Source: Maribellus maritimus
Lineage (GTDB): Bacteria > Bacteroidota > Bacteroidia > Bacteroidales > Prolixibacteraceae
Assembly (NCBI RefSeq): GCF_022267315.1
Contig: NZ_JAIKLE010000005.1
Span: 209,207-273,206, forward strand
Length of the DNA: 64,000 nucleotides
Reading direction: 5' to 3'
Positions 27,302 through 36,501 of this stretch are shown here, piece by piece. The notes beneath the pieces are model-generated. The model worked only from the letters and a program-made list of their open reading frames with translations, made no database searches and was not told the origin of the DNA. The translations under genes were made by a program, and so were the position numbers. Numbering within the stretch: position 1 is the first letter of the stretch; each line of letters starts with the position of its first letter.

Positions 27302-27475
27302 AACAAGAGAACAAAATCGGTTTTTAGTTACTGCCAAAGTATTTGGATTAAACAGATATTAAATTCAGCATAAGCCAATGTGCTCATTTTAAATAATCAG
27401 CAAAAAAGCAGTTAACATTTCAAACTATTTTCGTGCTTCAAATGTTCCTGCTTTTTTCTTCTGTAATTGAATTTC

Positions 27476-28240
27476 CTATTTCACAACCTGAAGCCAGGCT
27501 TCTGCCATAAGTTGTGCACCAGGCATTGCCGGGTGAACACCGTCGCCTGTCCAGTAGGTTTCGGGAGCATATTTTATTGCCTCGTCAAAAACATTTTGGA
27601 AAGGCACCCAAAATGCATCAAACTCTTTCGCTATTCTTTTTGCTGCAGCCTGATACTGTTTCATAGGCTCGACCCAGGTTTCATCAACTGACTTTGTATT
27701 CAAAACATAGAATGGCTCGCAGATCACGAGCCTGACTCCAGGCAAATTCTCTTTCGTACGTTTTAGCAGAGCACGATAATCGTTTTCATAGATTTCAATT
27801 GTACCGTCGTAACGCCCGTTTCGTTTGTGCCAGTAATCATTAACGCCAATCAGAATACTAAGGACATCGGGTTTTAGGTCAAGGCAATCTTTTTCCCAGC
27901 GGTCGGCCAATTGATAAACCTTGTTTCCACTTATCCCGCGGTTATATATTGTAAGTTGTTCTTCGGGTAAAGCATTTAACAAAGCTGAAGCAGCCAAAAA
28001 AGCATACCCATGCCCAAAAGAGCCGGGGTTATTTGGCAATTCTTTTTCCTTTTCCCGCCCCGCATCGGTAATTGAATCGCCCTGAAACAGAACGGTATTT
28101 CCTTTTCCAAACAATGAATATTTTTGTTTTGAGGTACTACCTTTTGCAGGCACTGCATTTGCTACAATCGACGGAATACTCGCCAACGCTGCGGTTCCGG
28201 CAGCGGTTCTGGTTATAAAATTTCTTCTTGAAAGGTTCAT
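27476..28240 (-). CDS. Exported SGNH/GDSL-family esterase
   Basis: A 254-residue SGNH hydrolase. Block I is GDSITDAG with the catalytic serine, block II glycine is in RGISGNKVYQ, block III is GVNDYWHK, and block V is DGVHP with the catalytic Asp and His. The N-terminus MNLSRRNFITRTAA carries a twin-arginine pattern, so Tat export is likely. Such enzymes deacetylate glycans or rhamnogalacturonan. It is 138 bp upstream of the sulfatase on the same strand, so the two may act together on sulfated, acetylated polysaccharide (inference). Confidence 0.88.
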   Translation of the reverse strand: MNLSRRNFITRTAAGTAALASIPSIVANAVPAKGSTSKQKYSLFGKGNTVLFQGDSITDAGREKEKELPNNPGSFGHGYAFLAASALLNALPEEQLTIYNRGISGNKVYQLADRWEKDCLDLKPDVLSILIGVNDYWHKRNGRYDGTIEIYENDYRALLKRTKENLPGVRLVICEPFYVLNTKSVDETWVEPMKQYQAAAKRIAKEFDAFWVPFQNVFDEAIKYAPETYWTGDGVHPAMPGAQLMAEAWLQVVK

Positions 28241-28416
28241 TGGTAATATTTTAATGAATTGAAAGCCTAAAATTATAAAGTTTTCCCTGCAAAAAGAACA
28301 AATAAAAAGAAAGGTTGGTTTTTACTTTGTTTTATACTGTTACTCATAAACTATCGAACAGTCGAAATGCTGCGCAACTAATTATTGTACATTTACATCT
28401 TTATGTAAACAGAATT

Positions 28417-28848
28417 ATGAAAGCCGTAAAGTTAATACTTGGAACGATTGTTATCGGACTGTCATTTATTTGCTGTGAAAAAGAAACCGATAGCTTTTCT
28501 GAAATTTGCGAACGGTCAGTTATTATTAGTGAAGACCAGTATATTTCCGCTCCAAACCACCAGCTAACAATACTCAGTACGGAATTAAATAACCACTGTT
28601 TAAAAATAAGTTTTGCTTCAAGCGGATGCAGCGGAAGTTCATGGGAAGTGAAGTTAGTTGATTCCGGAGTTATTCTATATTCGAATCCACCTCAAAGAAA
28701 TCTAAGATTGTCATTAAAAAATCAGGAACTATGTGATGCTTATATCGGGAAAGAAATAACATTCGATGTCAGAGCTCTGCAAATTAATGAAAACAAAGTC
28801 TTGCTAAATTTAACAAACTCAGGAGATCAGATTTTATACGAATATTAA
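28417..28848 (+). CDS. Hypothetical lipoprotein
   Basis: A 143-residue protein with a short hydrophobic N-terminus and CC at 19-20 (GLSFICCEKE), so it is probably a lipoprotein, though the lipobox is loose. The mature region is beta-rich with paired cysteines (NNHCLKI, SSGCSGSSW). No family recognised. The frame opens at 28315, but the extra 34 residues resemble a leader and the ATG at 28417 gives a proper signal. It diverges from the SGNH gene. Confidence 0.6.
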   Translation: MKAVKLILGTIVIGLSFICCEKETDSFSEICERSVIISEDQYISAPNHQLTILSTELNNHCLKISFASSGCSGSSWEVKLVDSGVILYSNPPQRNLRLSLKNQELCDAYIGKEITFDVRALQINENKVLLNLTNSGDQILYEY

Positions 28849-29236
28849 ATCAAACAAACCATTCAGAAAAGAAATCTGTATATAAATACAAATAAGAAAA
28901 AAGGTATCTAAATAACCATCGTCATTGCATATAAAGATGGTTAAACAGATAAGCAGGTGATTAAATCACAATTAACAATGAAAGACAATCATGGCAAATT
29001 CTCCGGCAAGAATCATTGACAGAAACAACAACCATTTAGCAACTCACCGGGAATCAATCGTGCTTTGTAACCGAACTCTGCCATAATCGGATAGCGATAG
29101 GTGTTAAAAATACATTTATTGAGAAAATTTCAACTCCAGTCCATGGAACTTTAGCAATATATTGTTTAATTTGAACTTCTAAAATACTTAATCATCCTTT
29201 CTTCAAAGTTCAAAAACAACTAAAAAGAATTTAATT
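28849..29236. other. 388-bp gap upstream of the GH127 gene with hairpins
   Basis: It contains an 8-bp stem TAACCATC/GATGGTTA (28913-28943, 15-nt loop) and a 13-bp palindrome GTGATT-A-AATCAC (28957-28969). The first hairpin lacks a T-tract. Short frames between 28979 and 29130 are not convincing. The palindrome may be a regulator site for GH127. Nothing else identified. Confidence 0.45.
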
Positions 29237-32200
29237 ATGAAAATGTGTAAACTGTTCGTTGGAATGATAATCAGCTTTTTTGTATTGGCCACAAATTCGG
29301 CATTTGCCCAAGGTGGAGATCAGATTTTAGACGGGATTGGAGAAACGGGATTAATTTCCCGCTATACCTTCGAAGGGAATGCAAAAGATTGGTCCCGTAA
29401 TAATTTACACGGCAGCATTCATGGCTCCGGTTTTAAATTTAATGATGATGAGATGCTTGGCAAAGTACTTTCTTTACCGGGAAATGGTGAAGTATTTATT
29501 TCAATTCCGGGCGAGTCGGTAACAGGAGAGGAGTCATTGAGTATCACCGGATGGATTTACCTGCGTTCAGCAAAAAGCGGGCAGTTATTTTTCGATTTTG
29601 GAAAAAACGACCAGGCGCATTTTTTTGCTGCTCCCACAGGAACAGCAGACAATGAAGGTTTTCAAACCCAAATCATCGCTAACGCTAAAAGATATGCTGT
29701 AAATTCATCGGCAATTGAAGTTAATCGTTGGAATCATTTAGCCATTGTTTTTAATGCTCCATCCAAAACTTTGAGTACTTATATAAATGGAGAGCTGGCT
29801 GGTGAGTCAAAAGATGTTGAGGTCGAGCTGGAAAAACTATTCGATAACGATTCAGGTAAAAATAATAAACTTTACATTGGTAAATCGCTGGTGGCATCTG
29901 ACAATACGTCTTTAAATGCCAAACTTTACGATTTCCGGATTTACAGAATTCCTTTAAGTGAGGGACAAATCTCCGGGATTCGTTTTAATCCTTTCAGGGA
30001 TAGAGAAGGAGTTGCCAGAAGAAGAGAAAGACCAGACCCTGATCTTCCTACATTTCCCGAAACAACCCCCCAGTTGTATAATGCATATTTAACAAATGTC
30101 CCCGATATTCAGGTAGAAACGGTAGTGGGATATCTTCCCAATCTGCCTCGTTATGTAAAGGGAGAGTACAGTAATAAAACTGAAGGACCAGATGTCAGAG
30201 TACTTTGGCCTGCACCAGAAAACAACAATCAGGTACTTACCGCCGGCACCTACACCATAACAGGAAAAGTTGCCGGAACAAATATAAATCCCAAGGCAAT
30301 AATCACGGTAAAAGAAACAAAGGCACCTGCTACCCCGAATCGTAAACTGGAAGCTTTTAACCTGGATCAGGTTGTATTAAACACCGATCCTCATCACCAC
30401 GAAACAAAATTTATAGAGAACCGGGATAAATTTTTAAACGGTCTTGCTGAAACAAATCCGGACAATTTCCTTTATATGTTTCGCAATGCCTTTGGACAAG
30501 AACAGCCTGCCGGAGCAAATCCATTAGGCGGATGGGATAGCCAGGAGACAAAATTACGTGGTCATGCCACAGGCCATTATCTTAGTGCCATCGCTCAGGC
30601 TTATGCAAGTACCGGTTATGATGCCTCGCTCCAGGCTAATTTCGCCAACAAAATGGAATATATGGTGAATACGCTATATGAATTGTCGCAAATGTCGGGG
30701 CAGCCCAAAGCAACAGGAGGAGAAAGCGTGTCAGACCCATTGGCAGTGCCGCCCGGCCCGGGTAAATCTGGCTTTGATTCAAATCTGAGTACAGAAAAAA
30801 TCAGAACTGATTACTGGAATTGGGGTAAAGGTTTTATTAGTGCCTATCCGCCAGACCAGTTTATTATGTTGGAAAATGGGGCAAGCTATGGAACCGATAG
30901 TACTAAAATTTGGGCGCCCTATTATACGCTGCATAAAATCCTAGCCGGCTTAATGGATATTTATGAAGTTGGTGGCAATGAAAAAGCTTTGGAAATCGTA
31001 AAGGGTATGGGTGACTGGGTCTATACCCGCCTGAGTCAGGTGCCAACCCAAACACTTATAAGCATGTGGAACAGATACATTGCCGGAGAATTTGGAGGAA
31101 TGAACGAAGCAATGGCAAGACTATACCGGCTGACCAACGAACCTCGTTACCTGAAAGCGGCGCAATTATTTGACAATATCAGGGTGTTTTTTGGTGACGC
31201 CGAACACTCTCACGGACTGGCTAAAAATGTGGACATGTTCCGTGGGTTACATGCCAACCAGCACATCCCGCAAATTATGGGGGCGCTTGAAATCTATCGC
31301 GATTCTGATTCACCGGAGTATTATCATATAGCCGATAATTTCTGGAATATGGCTACAAACGATTATATGTACAGTATTGGAGGAGTTGCAGGGGCACGTA
31401 ATCCTTCTAATGCGGAATGTTTCACCGGTCAACCCGCAACACTCTACGAAAATGGCTTTTCTGCCGGAGGCCAGAATGAAACCTGTGCTACTTATAATAT
31501 GCTCAAATTAACCCGTAACCTTTTTCTCTTTGATCAGAGAGCCGAGTTAATGGACTACTATGAACGTGGACTTTACAACCATATTCTTGCCTCTGTAGCT
31601 GAGGACAGCCCGGCAAATACCTACCATGTGCCACTAAGGCCAGGTTCTGTAAAACGATTTGGGAACGCTGACATGGACGGCTTCTCCTGCTGCAACGGCA
31701 CTGCCCTTGAGAGTAGTACAAAACTTCAGAACTCAATTTATTTCAAAAGTGCAGATGACCAGGCTTTATATGTAAATCTTTACGTACCTTCAACATTAAA
31801 CTGGACGAAAAAAAATATAACTGTAACACAAACAACTGCTTTTCCAAAAGAAGACCACACCCAATTAATCATTAATGGTAGCGGCAATTTTGATCTTAAT
31901 GTTCGTGTGCCGCACTGGGCAACAAAAGGATTTTTTGTGAAAATAAACGGGAAAGATGAAAAAAATGAAGCAACTCCGGGAAGCTATCTTACATTAAGCC
32001 GTAAATGGAAAGACGGAGATACAGTTGAGTTGAGTATGCCATTTGAGTTTCATTTGGAACCCGTCATGGACCAGCAAAATATTGCCAGTCTATTTTACGG
32101 ACCGATTTTACTTGCCGCACAGGAAGATGAGCCAAGAAAAGAATGGCGGAAAATAACACTGGATGCAAAAGACATAGGTAAATCGATATCAGGCGATGCA

Positions 32201-32296
32201 GAGCAACTGCAATTTACCATCGACGGTGTTGTTTTTAAACCTTTTTATGAAACATATGGTCGGCATTCGGTTTATCTGGATGTTACTTTAAAATAG
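29237..32296 (+). CDS. GH127-type beta-L-arabinofuranosidase with N-terminal LamG domain
   Basis: A 1019-residue exported enzyme. Signal peptide 1-24 (ending AFAQ), a LamG/concanavalin-like domain at about 45-240, then a bacterial Ig-like linker and the GH127 (former DUF1680) catalytic region at about 360-900. The zinc-cysteine active site matches GH127: E748 and C750 in NETCATYN, and C818-C819 in FSCCNGT. GH127 enzymes release beta-L-arabinofuranose from plant or algal arabinans and glycoproteins. No SusC/D or other arabinan gene is adjacent. The CAT-like gene starts 9 nt after its stop. Confidence 0.9.
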   Translation: MKMCKLFVGMIISFFVLATNSAFAQGGDQILDGIGETGLISRYTFEGNAKDWSRNNLHGSIHGSGFKFNDDEMLGKVLSLPGNGEVFISIPGESVTGEESLSITGWIYLRSAKSGQLFFDFGKNDQAHFFAAPTGTADNEGFQTQIIANAKRYAVNSSAIEVNRWNHLAIVFNAPSKTLSTYINGELAGESKDVEVELEKLFDNDSGKNNKLYIGKSLVASDNTSLNAKLYDFRIYRIPLSEGQISGIRFNPFRDREGVARRRERPDPDLPTFPETTPQLYNAYLTNVPDIQVETVVGYLPNLPRYVKGEYSNKTEGPDVRVLWPAPENNNQVLTAGTYTITGKVAGTNINPKAIITVKETKAPATPNRKLEAFNLDQVVLNTDPHHHETKFIENRDKFLNGLAETNPDNFLYMFRNAFGQEQPAGANPLGGWDSQETKLRGHATGHYLSAIAQAYASTGYDASLQANFANKMEYMVNTLYELSQMSGQPKATGGESVSDPLAVPPGPGKSGFDSNLSTEKIRTDYWNWGKGFISAYPPDQFIMLENGASYGTDSTKIWAPYYTLHKILAGLMDIYEVGGNEKALEIVKGMGDWVYTRLSQVPTQTLISMWNRYIAGEFGGMNEAMARLYRLTNEPRYLKAAQLFDNIRVFFGDAEHSHGLAKNVDMFRGLHANQHIPQIMGALEIYRDSDSPEYYHIADNFWNMATNDYMYSIGGVAGARNPSNAECFTGQPATLYENGFSAGGQNETCATYNMLKLTRNLFLFDQRAELMDYYERGLYNHILASVAEDSPANTYHVPLRPGSVKRFGNADMDGFSCCNGTALESSTKLQNSIYFKSADDQALYVNLYVPSTLNWTKKNITVTQTTAFPKEDHTQLIINGSGNFDLNVRVPHWATKGFFVKINGKDEKNEATPGSYLTLSRKWKDGDTVELSMPFEFHLEPVMDQQNIASLFYGPILLAAQEDEPRKEWRKITLDAKDIGKSISGDAEQLQFTIDGVVFKPFYETYGRHSVYLDVTLK

Positions 32297-32305
32297 CAAA
32301 ACATA

Positions 32306-32941
32306 ATGAAAACCATCGACATCAAAAACTGGAACAGAAAAGAACATTTTCTGTTCTTTAGTCGGATGGATTATCCTCAATATAACATTTGTATGGATAT
32401 TGATGTAACCAACTTTCTGGCTTTTATAAAAGCCAGAAGGTTATCCTTTTATTATTCAATGATTTATGTTACATCAACTGCTTTGAACAGGATAAAAAAC
32501 TTCAGATACCGGATAAGAGACGGTAAAGTTGTTTTGCACGATCAGATACATCCTTCATTCACCGATATGGATGAAGATAAAAACGCCGAGTTGTTTAAAT
32601 TCGTCACACTCGATTTGCAGGGTGATATTGAAACATTTGAAAAAAAAGCAAAAGAGGCGAACAAAAACCAAACGGAGTATTTTGAATTTGAAAAACTGGC
32701 CGGCCGGGATGATTTAATCTTTATTACCTGTATCCCGTGGATTTCCTTTACACATATTTCGCATACAATTTCCTTAAACAAAAACGATTCTGTCCCAAGA
32801 ATTTCCTGGGGAAAATATTTTAAACGCGACGGAAAAGTTTGGTTGCCATTTTCTGTTCAGGTAAACCACGCTCTTGTTGACGGCTTGCATATCGGAAAAT
32901 ATATTGATGAATTGCAGCAATATATAGACAACTTAAAATAG
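32306..32941 (+). CDS. CAT-fold acyltransferase (chloramphenicol acetyltransferase-like)
   Basis: A 211-residue protein of the CAT family by length and pattern. The HxxxDG catalytic motif is VNHALVDGLH with H188 and D192; the trimer-interface region YPQYNICMDIDVTNFLAFIKAR is typical. Family members acetylate chloramphenicol or other acceptors using acetyl-CoA. Sequence alone does not show real resistance, and many chromosomal homologues act on unknown substrates. It starts 9 nt after the GH127 gene, probably co-transcribed, which hints at metabolic use rather than drug defence (inference). Confidence 0.8.
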   Translation: MKTIDIKNWNRKEHFLFFSRMDYPQYNICMDIDVTNFLAFIKARRLSFYYSMIYVTSTALNRIKNFRYRIRDGKVVLHDQIHPSFTDMDEDKNAELFKFVTLDLQGDIETFEKKAKEANKNQTEYFEFEKLAGRDDLIFITCIPWISFTHISHTISLNKNDSVPRISWGKYFKRDGKVWLPFSVQVNHALVDGLHIGKYIDELQQYIDNLK

Positions 32942-33008
32942 TGTTTTGCGGAATATAAAACAAACTTAAGCGGTGAACCTTGGTCAAACAAATTTGTATC
33001 TTGCAAGA

Positions 33009-33581
33009 ATGACCGACAATTTCATCGAATATCTGAAAAACTACATTCCTCTTGATAAAGAAGATATTTCAAAATTGTATACTTTTTCTGAAAAAAAAGT
33101 GTATGAAAAAAATGAAATGATTTTTTGTGAAGGTAAGATTTCTCACGACATATATTTTGTAGTAAAAGGCTGTGTACGGCTTTTTTATAATGTGCACGGG
33201 AAAGACCGTACAGCGTTTTTCTATACCGAAGGCCAGTTTATTTGCGCAGGCGAAAGCTACACCTTTCAGGTTCCTGCAAAAGAAAACTTTCAGGCCATTG
33301 AAGAGACTACGCTTATGATATTTAGTCGAAAAAATACAGATAAACTACTGGAAATTTCCCCGAAATTTGAGTTAATTGCACGGATAGCAACCGAAAATGA
33401 GTTGATAAGCTGTCAAAAAATTATTGCATCTTTTGTTACTCAATCTGCTGAAGAAAGATACAAGGAACTGCTAAACAACAACGGGAAGCTGTTTCAAAGG
33501 GTTCCCCAGCAGTATATCGCGTCGTTTCTGGGTGTATCTCCTGAAACGCTCAGCAGAATAAAAAAAAGAGTGCTGGGCTAA
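33009..33581 (+). CDS. Crp/Fnr-family transcriptional regulator
   Basis: A 190-residue regulator with an N-terminal cNMP-binding-type domain (EMIFCEGKISHDIYFVVKG) and a C-terminal helix-turn-helix (QQYIASFLGVSPETLSRIKKR). The opening frame starts with GTG at 32973, but MTDNFIEYLK at 33009 is the usual family N-terminus. A downstream FNR-box-like palindrome (33582-33601) abuts its stop and precedes an oxidoreductase gene, so this protein probably controls that gene (inference). A degenerate half-matching site, TGAAC-N4-GTCAA at 32974-32987, lies before its own start. Confidence 0.88.
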   Translation: MTDNFIEYLKNYIPLDKEDISKLYTFSEKKVYEKNEMIFCEGKISHDIYFVVKGCVRLFYNVHGKDRTAFFYTEGQFICAGESYTFQVPAKENFQAIEETTLMIFSRKNTDKLLEISPKFELIARIATENELISCQKIIASFVTQSAEERYKELLNNNGKLFQRVPQQYIASFLGVSPETLSRIKKRVLG

Positions 33582-33601
33582 TTCTTGACGAAGGTCAAGA
33601 A
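33582..33601. promoter_or_regulatory. FNR-box-like palindrome before the SDR gene
   Basis: TTCTTGAC-N4-GTCAAGAA is a perfect 8-bp inverted repeat. Its core TTGAC-N4-GTCAA has the same 5-4-5 spacing as the FNR consensus TTGAT-N4-ATCAA. It lies immediately after a Crp/Fnr-family gene and 20 nt before a TACCTTTG promoter. As no T-run follows, it is not a terminator. Confidence 0.6.
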
Positions 33602-33620
33602 GATCTGTAAAAGACTAAAT

Positions 33621-33628
33621 TACCTTTG
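33621..33628 (+). promoter_or_regulatory. -7 promoter element of the SDR gene
   Basis: TACCTTTG matches TAnnTTTG and lies 12 nt before the ATG of the SDR gene, giving an almost leaderless transcript. Confidence 0.5.
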
Positions 33629-33639
33629 TTAAAAAAACA

Positions 33640-34497
33640 ATGAAAACAGAAAAAGTATTGATAGCCGGTGCAACGGGGTATTTGGGAAGACACATTACCA
33701 AACAAATAGTACACTCGGAATACGATTCCCGGCTGATAGTTCGCGACCTGAAAAAATCAGGATTTGATTTATCTGTTTATGATGTAGTTGAAGCAGAAGT
33801 AACAAAACCGGAAACCTTCAAAAACATTTTTAACGGTGTCGATTATGTTATCAGCACCGTAGGCATAACACGGCAGAAGGACGGGTTGACATATATGGAT
33901 GTAGATTACCAGGCCAACGTAAATTTAATTGACGCTGCCAGGGCCGGCGGGGTCAAAAAATTCATTTATGTTTCTGTGCTTAACGGGCAGAAACTTCGCC
34001 ACCTGAAAATTGGCGAAGCAAAAGAAAAACTGGTTGATTACCTGAAAAATTCAGGGATGGATTATTCAGTTATTCGCCCCAATGGTTTCTTTTCTGACAT
34101 GGCTGATTTTTTAAAAATGGCAAAAAGCGGAAAAGTTTATCTTTTTGGCGACGGGAAGTTAAAACTCAATCCGATTCATGGCGACGACCTGGCAGAAGTT
34201 TGTATTAATGCCCTCCGCTCAACAGAAAAAGAAATTAATGTTGGAGGCCCTGATATCCTAAGCCAGAATGAAATTGCAGAACTTGCTCTGAAAGCCTGTT
34301 CAAAACCAGTAAAAATAGTACATTTGCCCGACTGGATAAGAAAAGTTACACTTTGGACAGTGAGAACATTTACGTCATCAAAAACATATGGCCCCATCGA
34401 ATTTTTTCTTTCAACAATGGTTATGGAAATGGTGGCTCCCCGATACGGAACTAAAAAACTGGAAGATTTTTTTACTAAAAAAGTGAAAGATCAATAA
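33640..34497 (+). CDS. Atypical SDR / NmrA-like NAD(P)-binding oxidoreductase
   Basis: A 285-residue Rossmann protein with GATGYLGRH as the dinucleotide-binding motif near residues 9-17, a DVDYQANVNLIDAARAGG segment and FIYVSVLNGQ. It lacks the classical Tyr-x-x-x-Lys catalytic pair, as in atypical SDRs and NmrA-like sensors. It may bind NAD(P) to reduce a quinone or lipid-type substrate or to sense redox; which is not inferable. Its promoter carries the FNR-like palindrome, so control by the adjacent regulator is likely. Confidence 0.85.
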   Translation: MKTEKVLIAGATGYLGRHITKQIVHSEYDSRLIVRDLKKSGFDLSVYDVVEAEVTKPETFKNIFNGVDYVISTVGITRQKDGLTYMDVDYQANVNLIDAARAGGVKKFIYVSVLNGQKLRHLKIGEAKEKLVDYLKNSGMDYSVIRPNGFFSDMADFLKMAKSGKVYLFGDGKLKLNPIHGDDLAEVCINALRSTEKEINVGGPDILSQNEIAELALKACSKPVKIVHLPDWIRKVTLWTVRTFTSSKTYGPIEFFLSTMVMEMVAPRYGTKKLEDFFTKKVKDQ

Positions 34498-34697
34498 CCT
34501 TTAACCGAAGAACTTCCATTAGTACGACTACAATATCTTTTTATGTGAATTTTGGCTCCCGGCTTTCTCCTGAAAAAAAACAAACAAACTGAGTGATGAA
34601 AATTTCAACTGAAATAATTTCAGACAAAAAAGTTTTAAATTACCGGCGAGTCGGTTTATTTTATTATCTTACTAGAAACAAACAAAAGGATTGTATT

Positions 34698-35069
34698 ATG
34701 AAATTAGGAGCGTTTTCTGTGAGTCTGAATGTGAAAGACATCAAAGTTTCAAAACAATTTTATGAAAACCTGGGATTCTCCGTTTTTGCAGGAGATGTAA
34801 CACAAAATTACCTCATTATGAAAAATGAAAATTCATTGATTGGCTTATTCCAGGGAATGTTTGAAAATAATATCCTGACGTTCAATCCCGGCTGGGACGA
34901 GAATGCCAACACGCTCAAAAATTTTGACGATGTGCGTAACATTCAGAAAGATTTAAAAAGTAAAGGTATTAAACTGGAACGTGAAGCCGATAAAAACACC
35001 AGTGGTCCGGAAAATATCGTTTTATTTGATCCGGATGGTAATGCGATTCTGATTGACCAACATGTGTAA
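34698..35069 (+). CDS. VOC-superfamily protein (glyoxalase/bleomycin-type fold)
   Basis: A 123-residue VOC protein. LNVKDIKVSKQFYENLGF and, near the end, FDPDGNAILIDQ are the two typical halves of the paired beta-alpha-beta-beta-beta fold; the conserved metal-type Glu is not clear. It is probably a small metal-dependent lyase, isomerase or dioxygenase, or a binding protein. The frame opens at 34593 with ATG; the start at 34698 (MKLGAFSV) fits the family better. Specific function unknown. Confidence 0.8.
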   Translation: MKLGAFSVSLNVKDIKVSKQFYENLGFSVFAGDVTQNYLIMKNENSLIGLFQGMFENNILTFNPGWDENANTLKNFDDVRNIQKDLKSKGIKLEREADKNTSGPENIVLFDPDGNAILIDQHV

Positions 35070-35071
35070 AA

Positions 35072-35099
35072 CAAAAACGCCTCCGAAAAACCGGAAGCG
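35072..35099 (-). terminator. Terminator of the flavodiiron gene
   Basis: On the minus strand, CGCTTCCG/CGGAGGCG form an 8-bp stem with one U-G wobble followed by TTTTTGTTTT, 25 nt after the gene's stop. Confidence 0.75.
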
Positions 35100-35123
35100 C
35101 TCTGTTCTTTTATGTGGTGAAGT

Positions 35124-36317
35124 CTAATTTTCTACGAGTAATTTGTCAGCCATGGCGTTAGCCAGTTTTACCAATTCTGCTTTTTTATCGGTCTTTAATG
35201 CCCCCATTTCTTCAATTGGGTCATACACCATTTCCCATTTTATTTTTTCTGCAAATAATTTTAGATTTTTTACACCTCCGCCATTCCAGGAATAGTTTCC
35301 AAAAACTCCAAGGTAGTGGTCTTTGGGTGCCATATGTTCGATGGTAGAAAGCAAAATTTCAACATTCGGGAACAGTGAATTATTGTAAGCCGGGCTTCCG
35401 ACAATAAATCCTTTATATTTGAAAATGTCGTTAATTATATATGAAGAGTGGGTTTTTGAGGCATCGTAAACCCGAATGTTTTTGATACCGCGAACTGCCA
35501 GCTGACGTGCAATTACTTCTGCCATCCGCTGGGTATTTCCATACATCGAGCCATAAACGATAACCACGCCGCAATCCAAATCATACGAGCTCCATTTGTT
35601 ATAACGTGTAAGCACCCAATCCAAATCACTTCGCCAAACAGGCCCGTGTGTAGCGGCAATCATTTTTATATCAAGCGGAGCCAATTTTTTTATGGCGCGC
35701 TGGGTATGCGGACAATATTTCCCAACAATATTGGTGAAATAACGCATAACTTCCACTTCATAGAAATCGAGGTTTATCTCATCATCAAAAATACCACCAT
35801 CCAGTGTTCCATAGCTACCAAACGCATCACCCGAGAATACAATTTTGGAAGTTTCCTCGTATGTAACCATGGTTTCGGGCCAATGAACCATTGGAATCAT
35901 TTGGAATTGCAACTTGTGTTTTCCCAAATCAATTTTATAATCATCATACACTTCCACCACATTTTTAGGTGTCAGGTAAAAACTTTCTACAAAACCAAAC
36001 GTCTTTTTATTTCCTACTAATTTAATATCCGGATACTTCTGAATAATACTTTTTAATGCACCCGAGTGGTCGGGTTCCATGTGGTTTATGATTAAATAAT
36101 CAATGGCGCGATCTCCGATAATTTCTTCAATTTCATCCAAATACTCATCAATAAACGAGCGCTCAACCGTATCGACAAGTGCAATTTTTTCGTCAACAAT
36201 TAAATAGGAGTTATATGAAATTCCATGCGGAATAGGCCAAATATTTTCAAAAAGATGGGTACGACGATCGTTAAACCCCAAAAAATAAATGTCTTCCGTA
36301 AGATTTACCTGTTGCAT
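35124..36317 (-). CDS. fprA: A-type flavodiiron protein (FprA/ROO-like)
   Basis: A 397-residue flavodiiron protein. The N-terminal metallo-beta-lactamase domain carries the diiron motif H79-x-E81-x-D83-H84 (NHMEPDHSG). The C-terminal flavodoxin domain has an FMN-binding loop GSMYGNTQRMAE. The family reduces O2 to water or NO to N2O and protects anaerobes during transient oxygen exposure. There is no rubredoxin fusion, so an external electron donor is needed. The gene diverges from mltG and is monocistronic. This supports an anaerobic or microaerophilic lifestyle. Confidence 0.93.
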   Translation of the reverse strand: MQQVNLTEDIYFLGFNDRRTHLFENIWPIPHGISYNSYLIVDEKIALVDTVERSFIDEYLDEIEEIIGDRAIDYLIINHMEPDHSGALKSIIQKYPDIKLVGNKKTFGFVESFYLTPKNVVEVYDDYKIDLGKHKLQFQMIPMVHWPETMVTYEETSKIVFSGDAFGSYGTLDGGIFDDEINLDFYEVEVMRYFTNIVGKYCPHTQRAIKKLAPLDIKMIAATHGPVWRSDLDWVLTRYNKWSSYDLDCGVVIVYGSMYGNTQRMAEVIARQLAVRGIKNIRVYDASKTHSSYIINDIFKYKGFIVGSPAYNNSLFPNVEILLSTIEHMAPKDHYLGVFGNYSWNGGGVKNLKLFAEKIKWEMVYDPIEEMGALKTDKKAELVKLANAMADKLLVEN

Positions 36318-36465
36318 AATTCTGATGGTTTAAATTCAACTGTTTTGGCGCGAATTTAATCATTTTGAACCGAAAGCAATACATTCGCAAAAACCAGAAA
36401 GAGAATTAAAAACTATTAGATAATACAAAATCAGAAGCGGTTCGGAGCGATTTATAAAAATATCG

Positions 36466-36473
36466 TATTTTTG
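36466..36473 (+). promoter_or_regulatory. -7 promoter element, mltG
   Basis: TATTTTTG matches TAnnTTTG, 28 nt before the mltG start at 36502. Confidence 0.5.
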
Positions 36474-36501
36474 AAACGCAGATTTTGTAAAAACAACAAG
36501 G

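Noticed and set aside
32306..32941. Chloramphenicol resistance gene
   Set aside because: The fold and HxxxDG motif match CAT, but family membership alone does not show resistance. Its operon partner is a glycosidase.
25178..32941. Polysaccharide utilisation locus
   Set aside because: Sulfatase, SGNH and GH127 genes lie near each other, but there is no SusC/SusD pair or hybrid sensor, and they face different directions.
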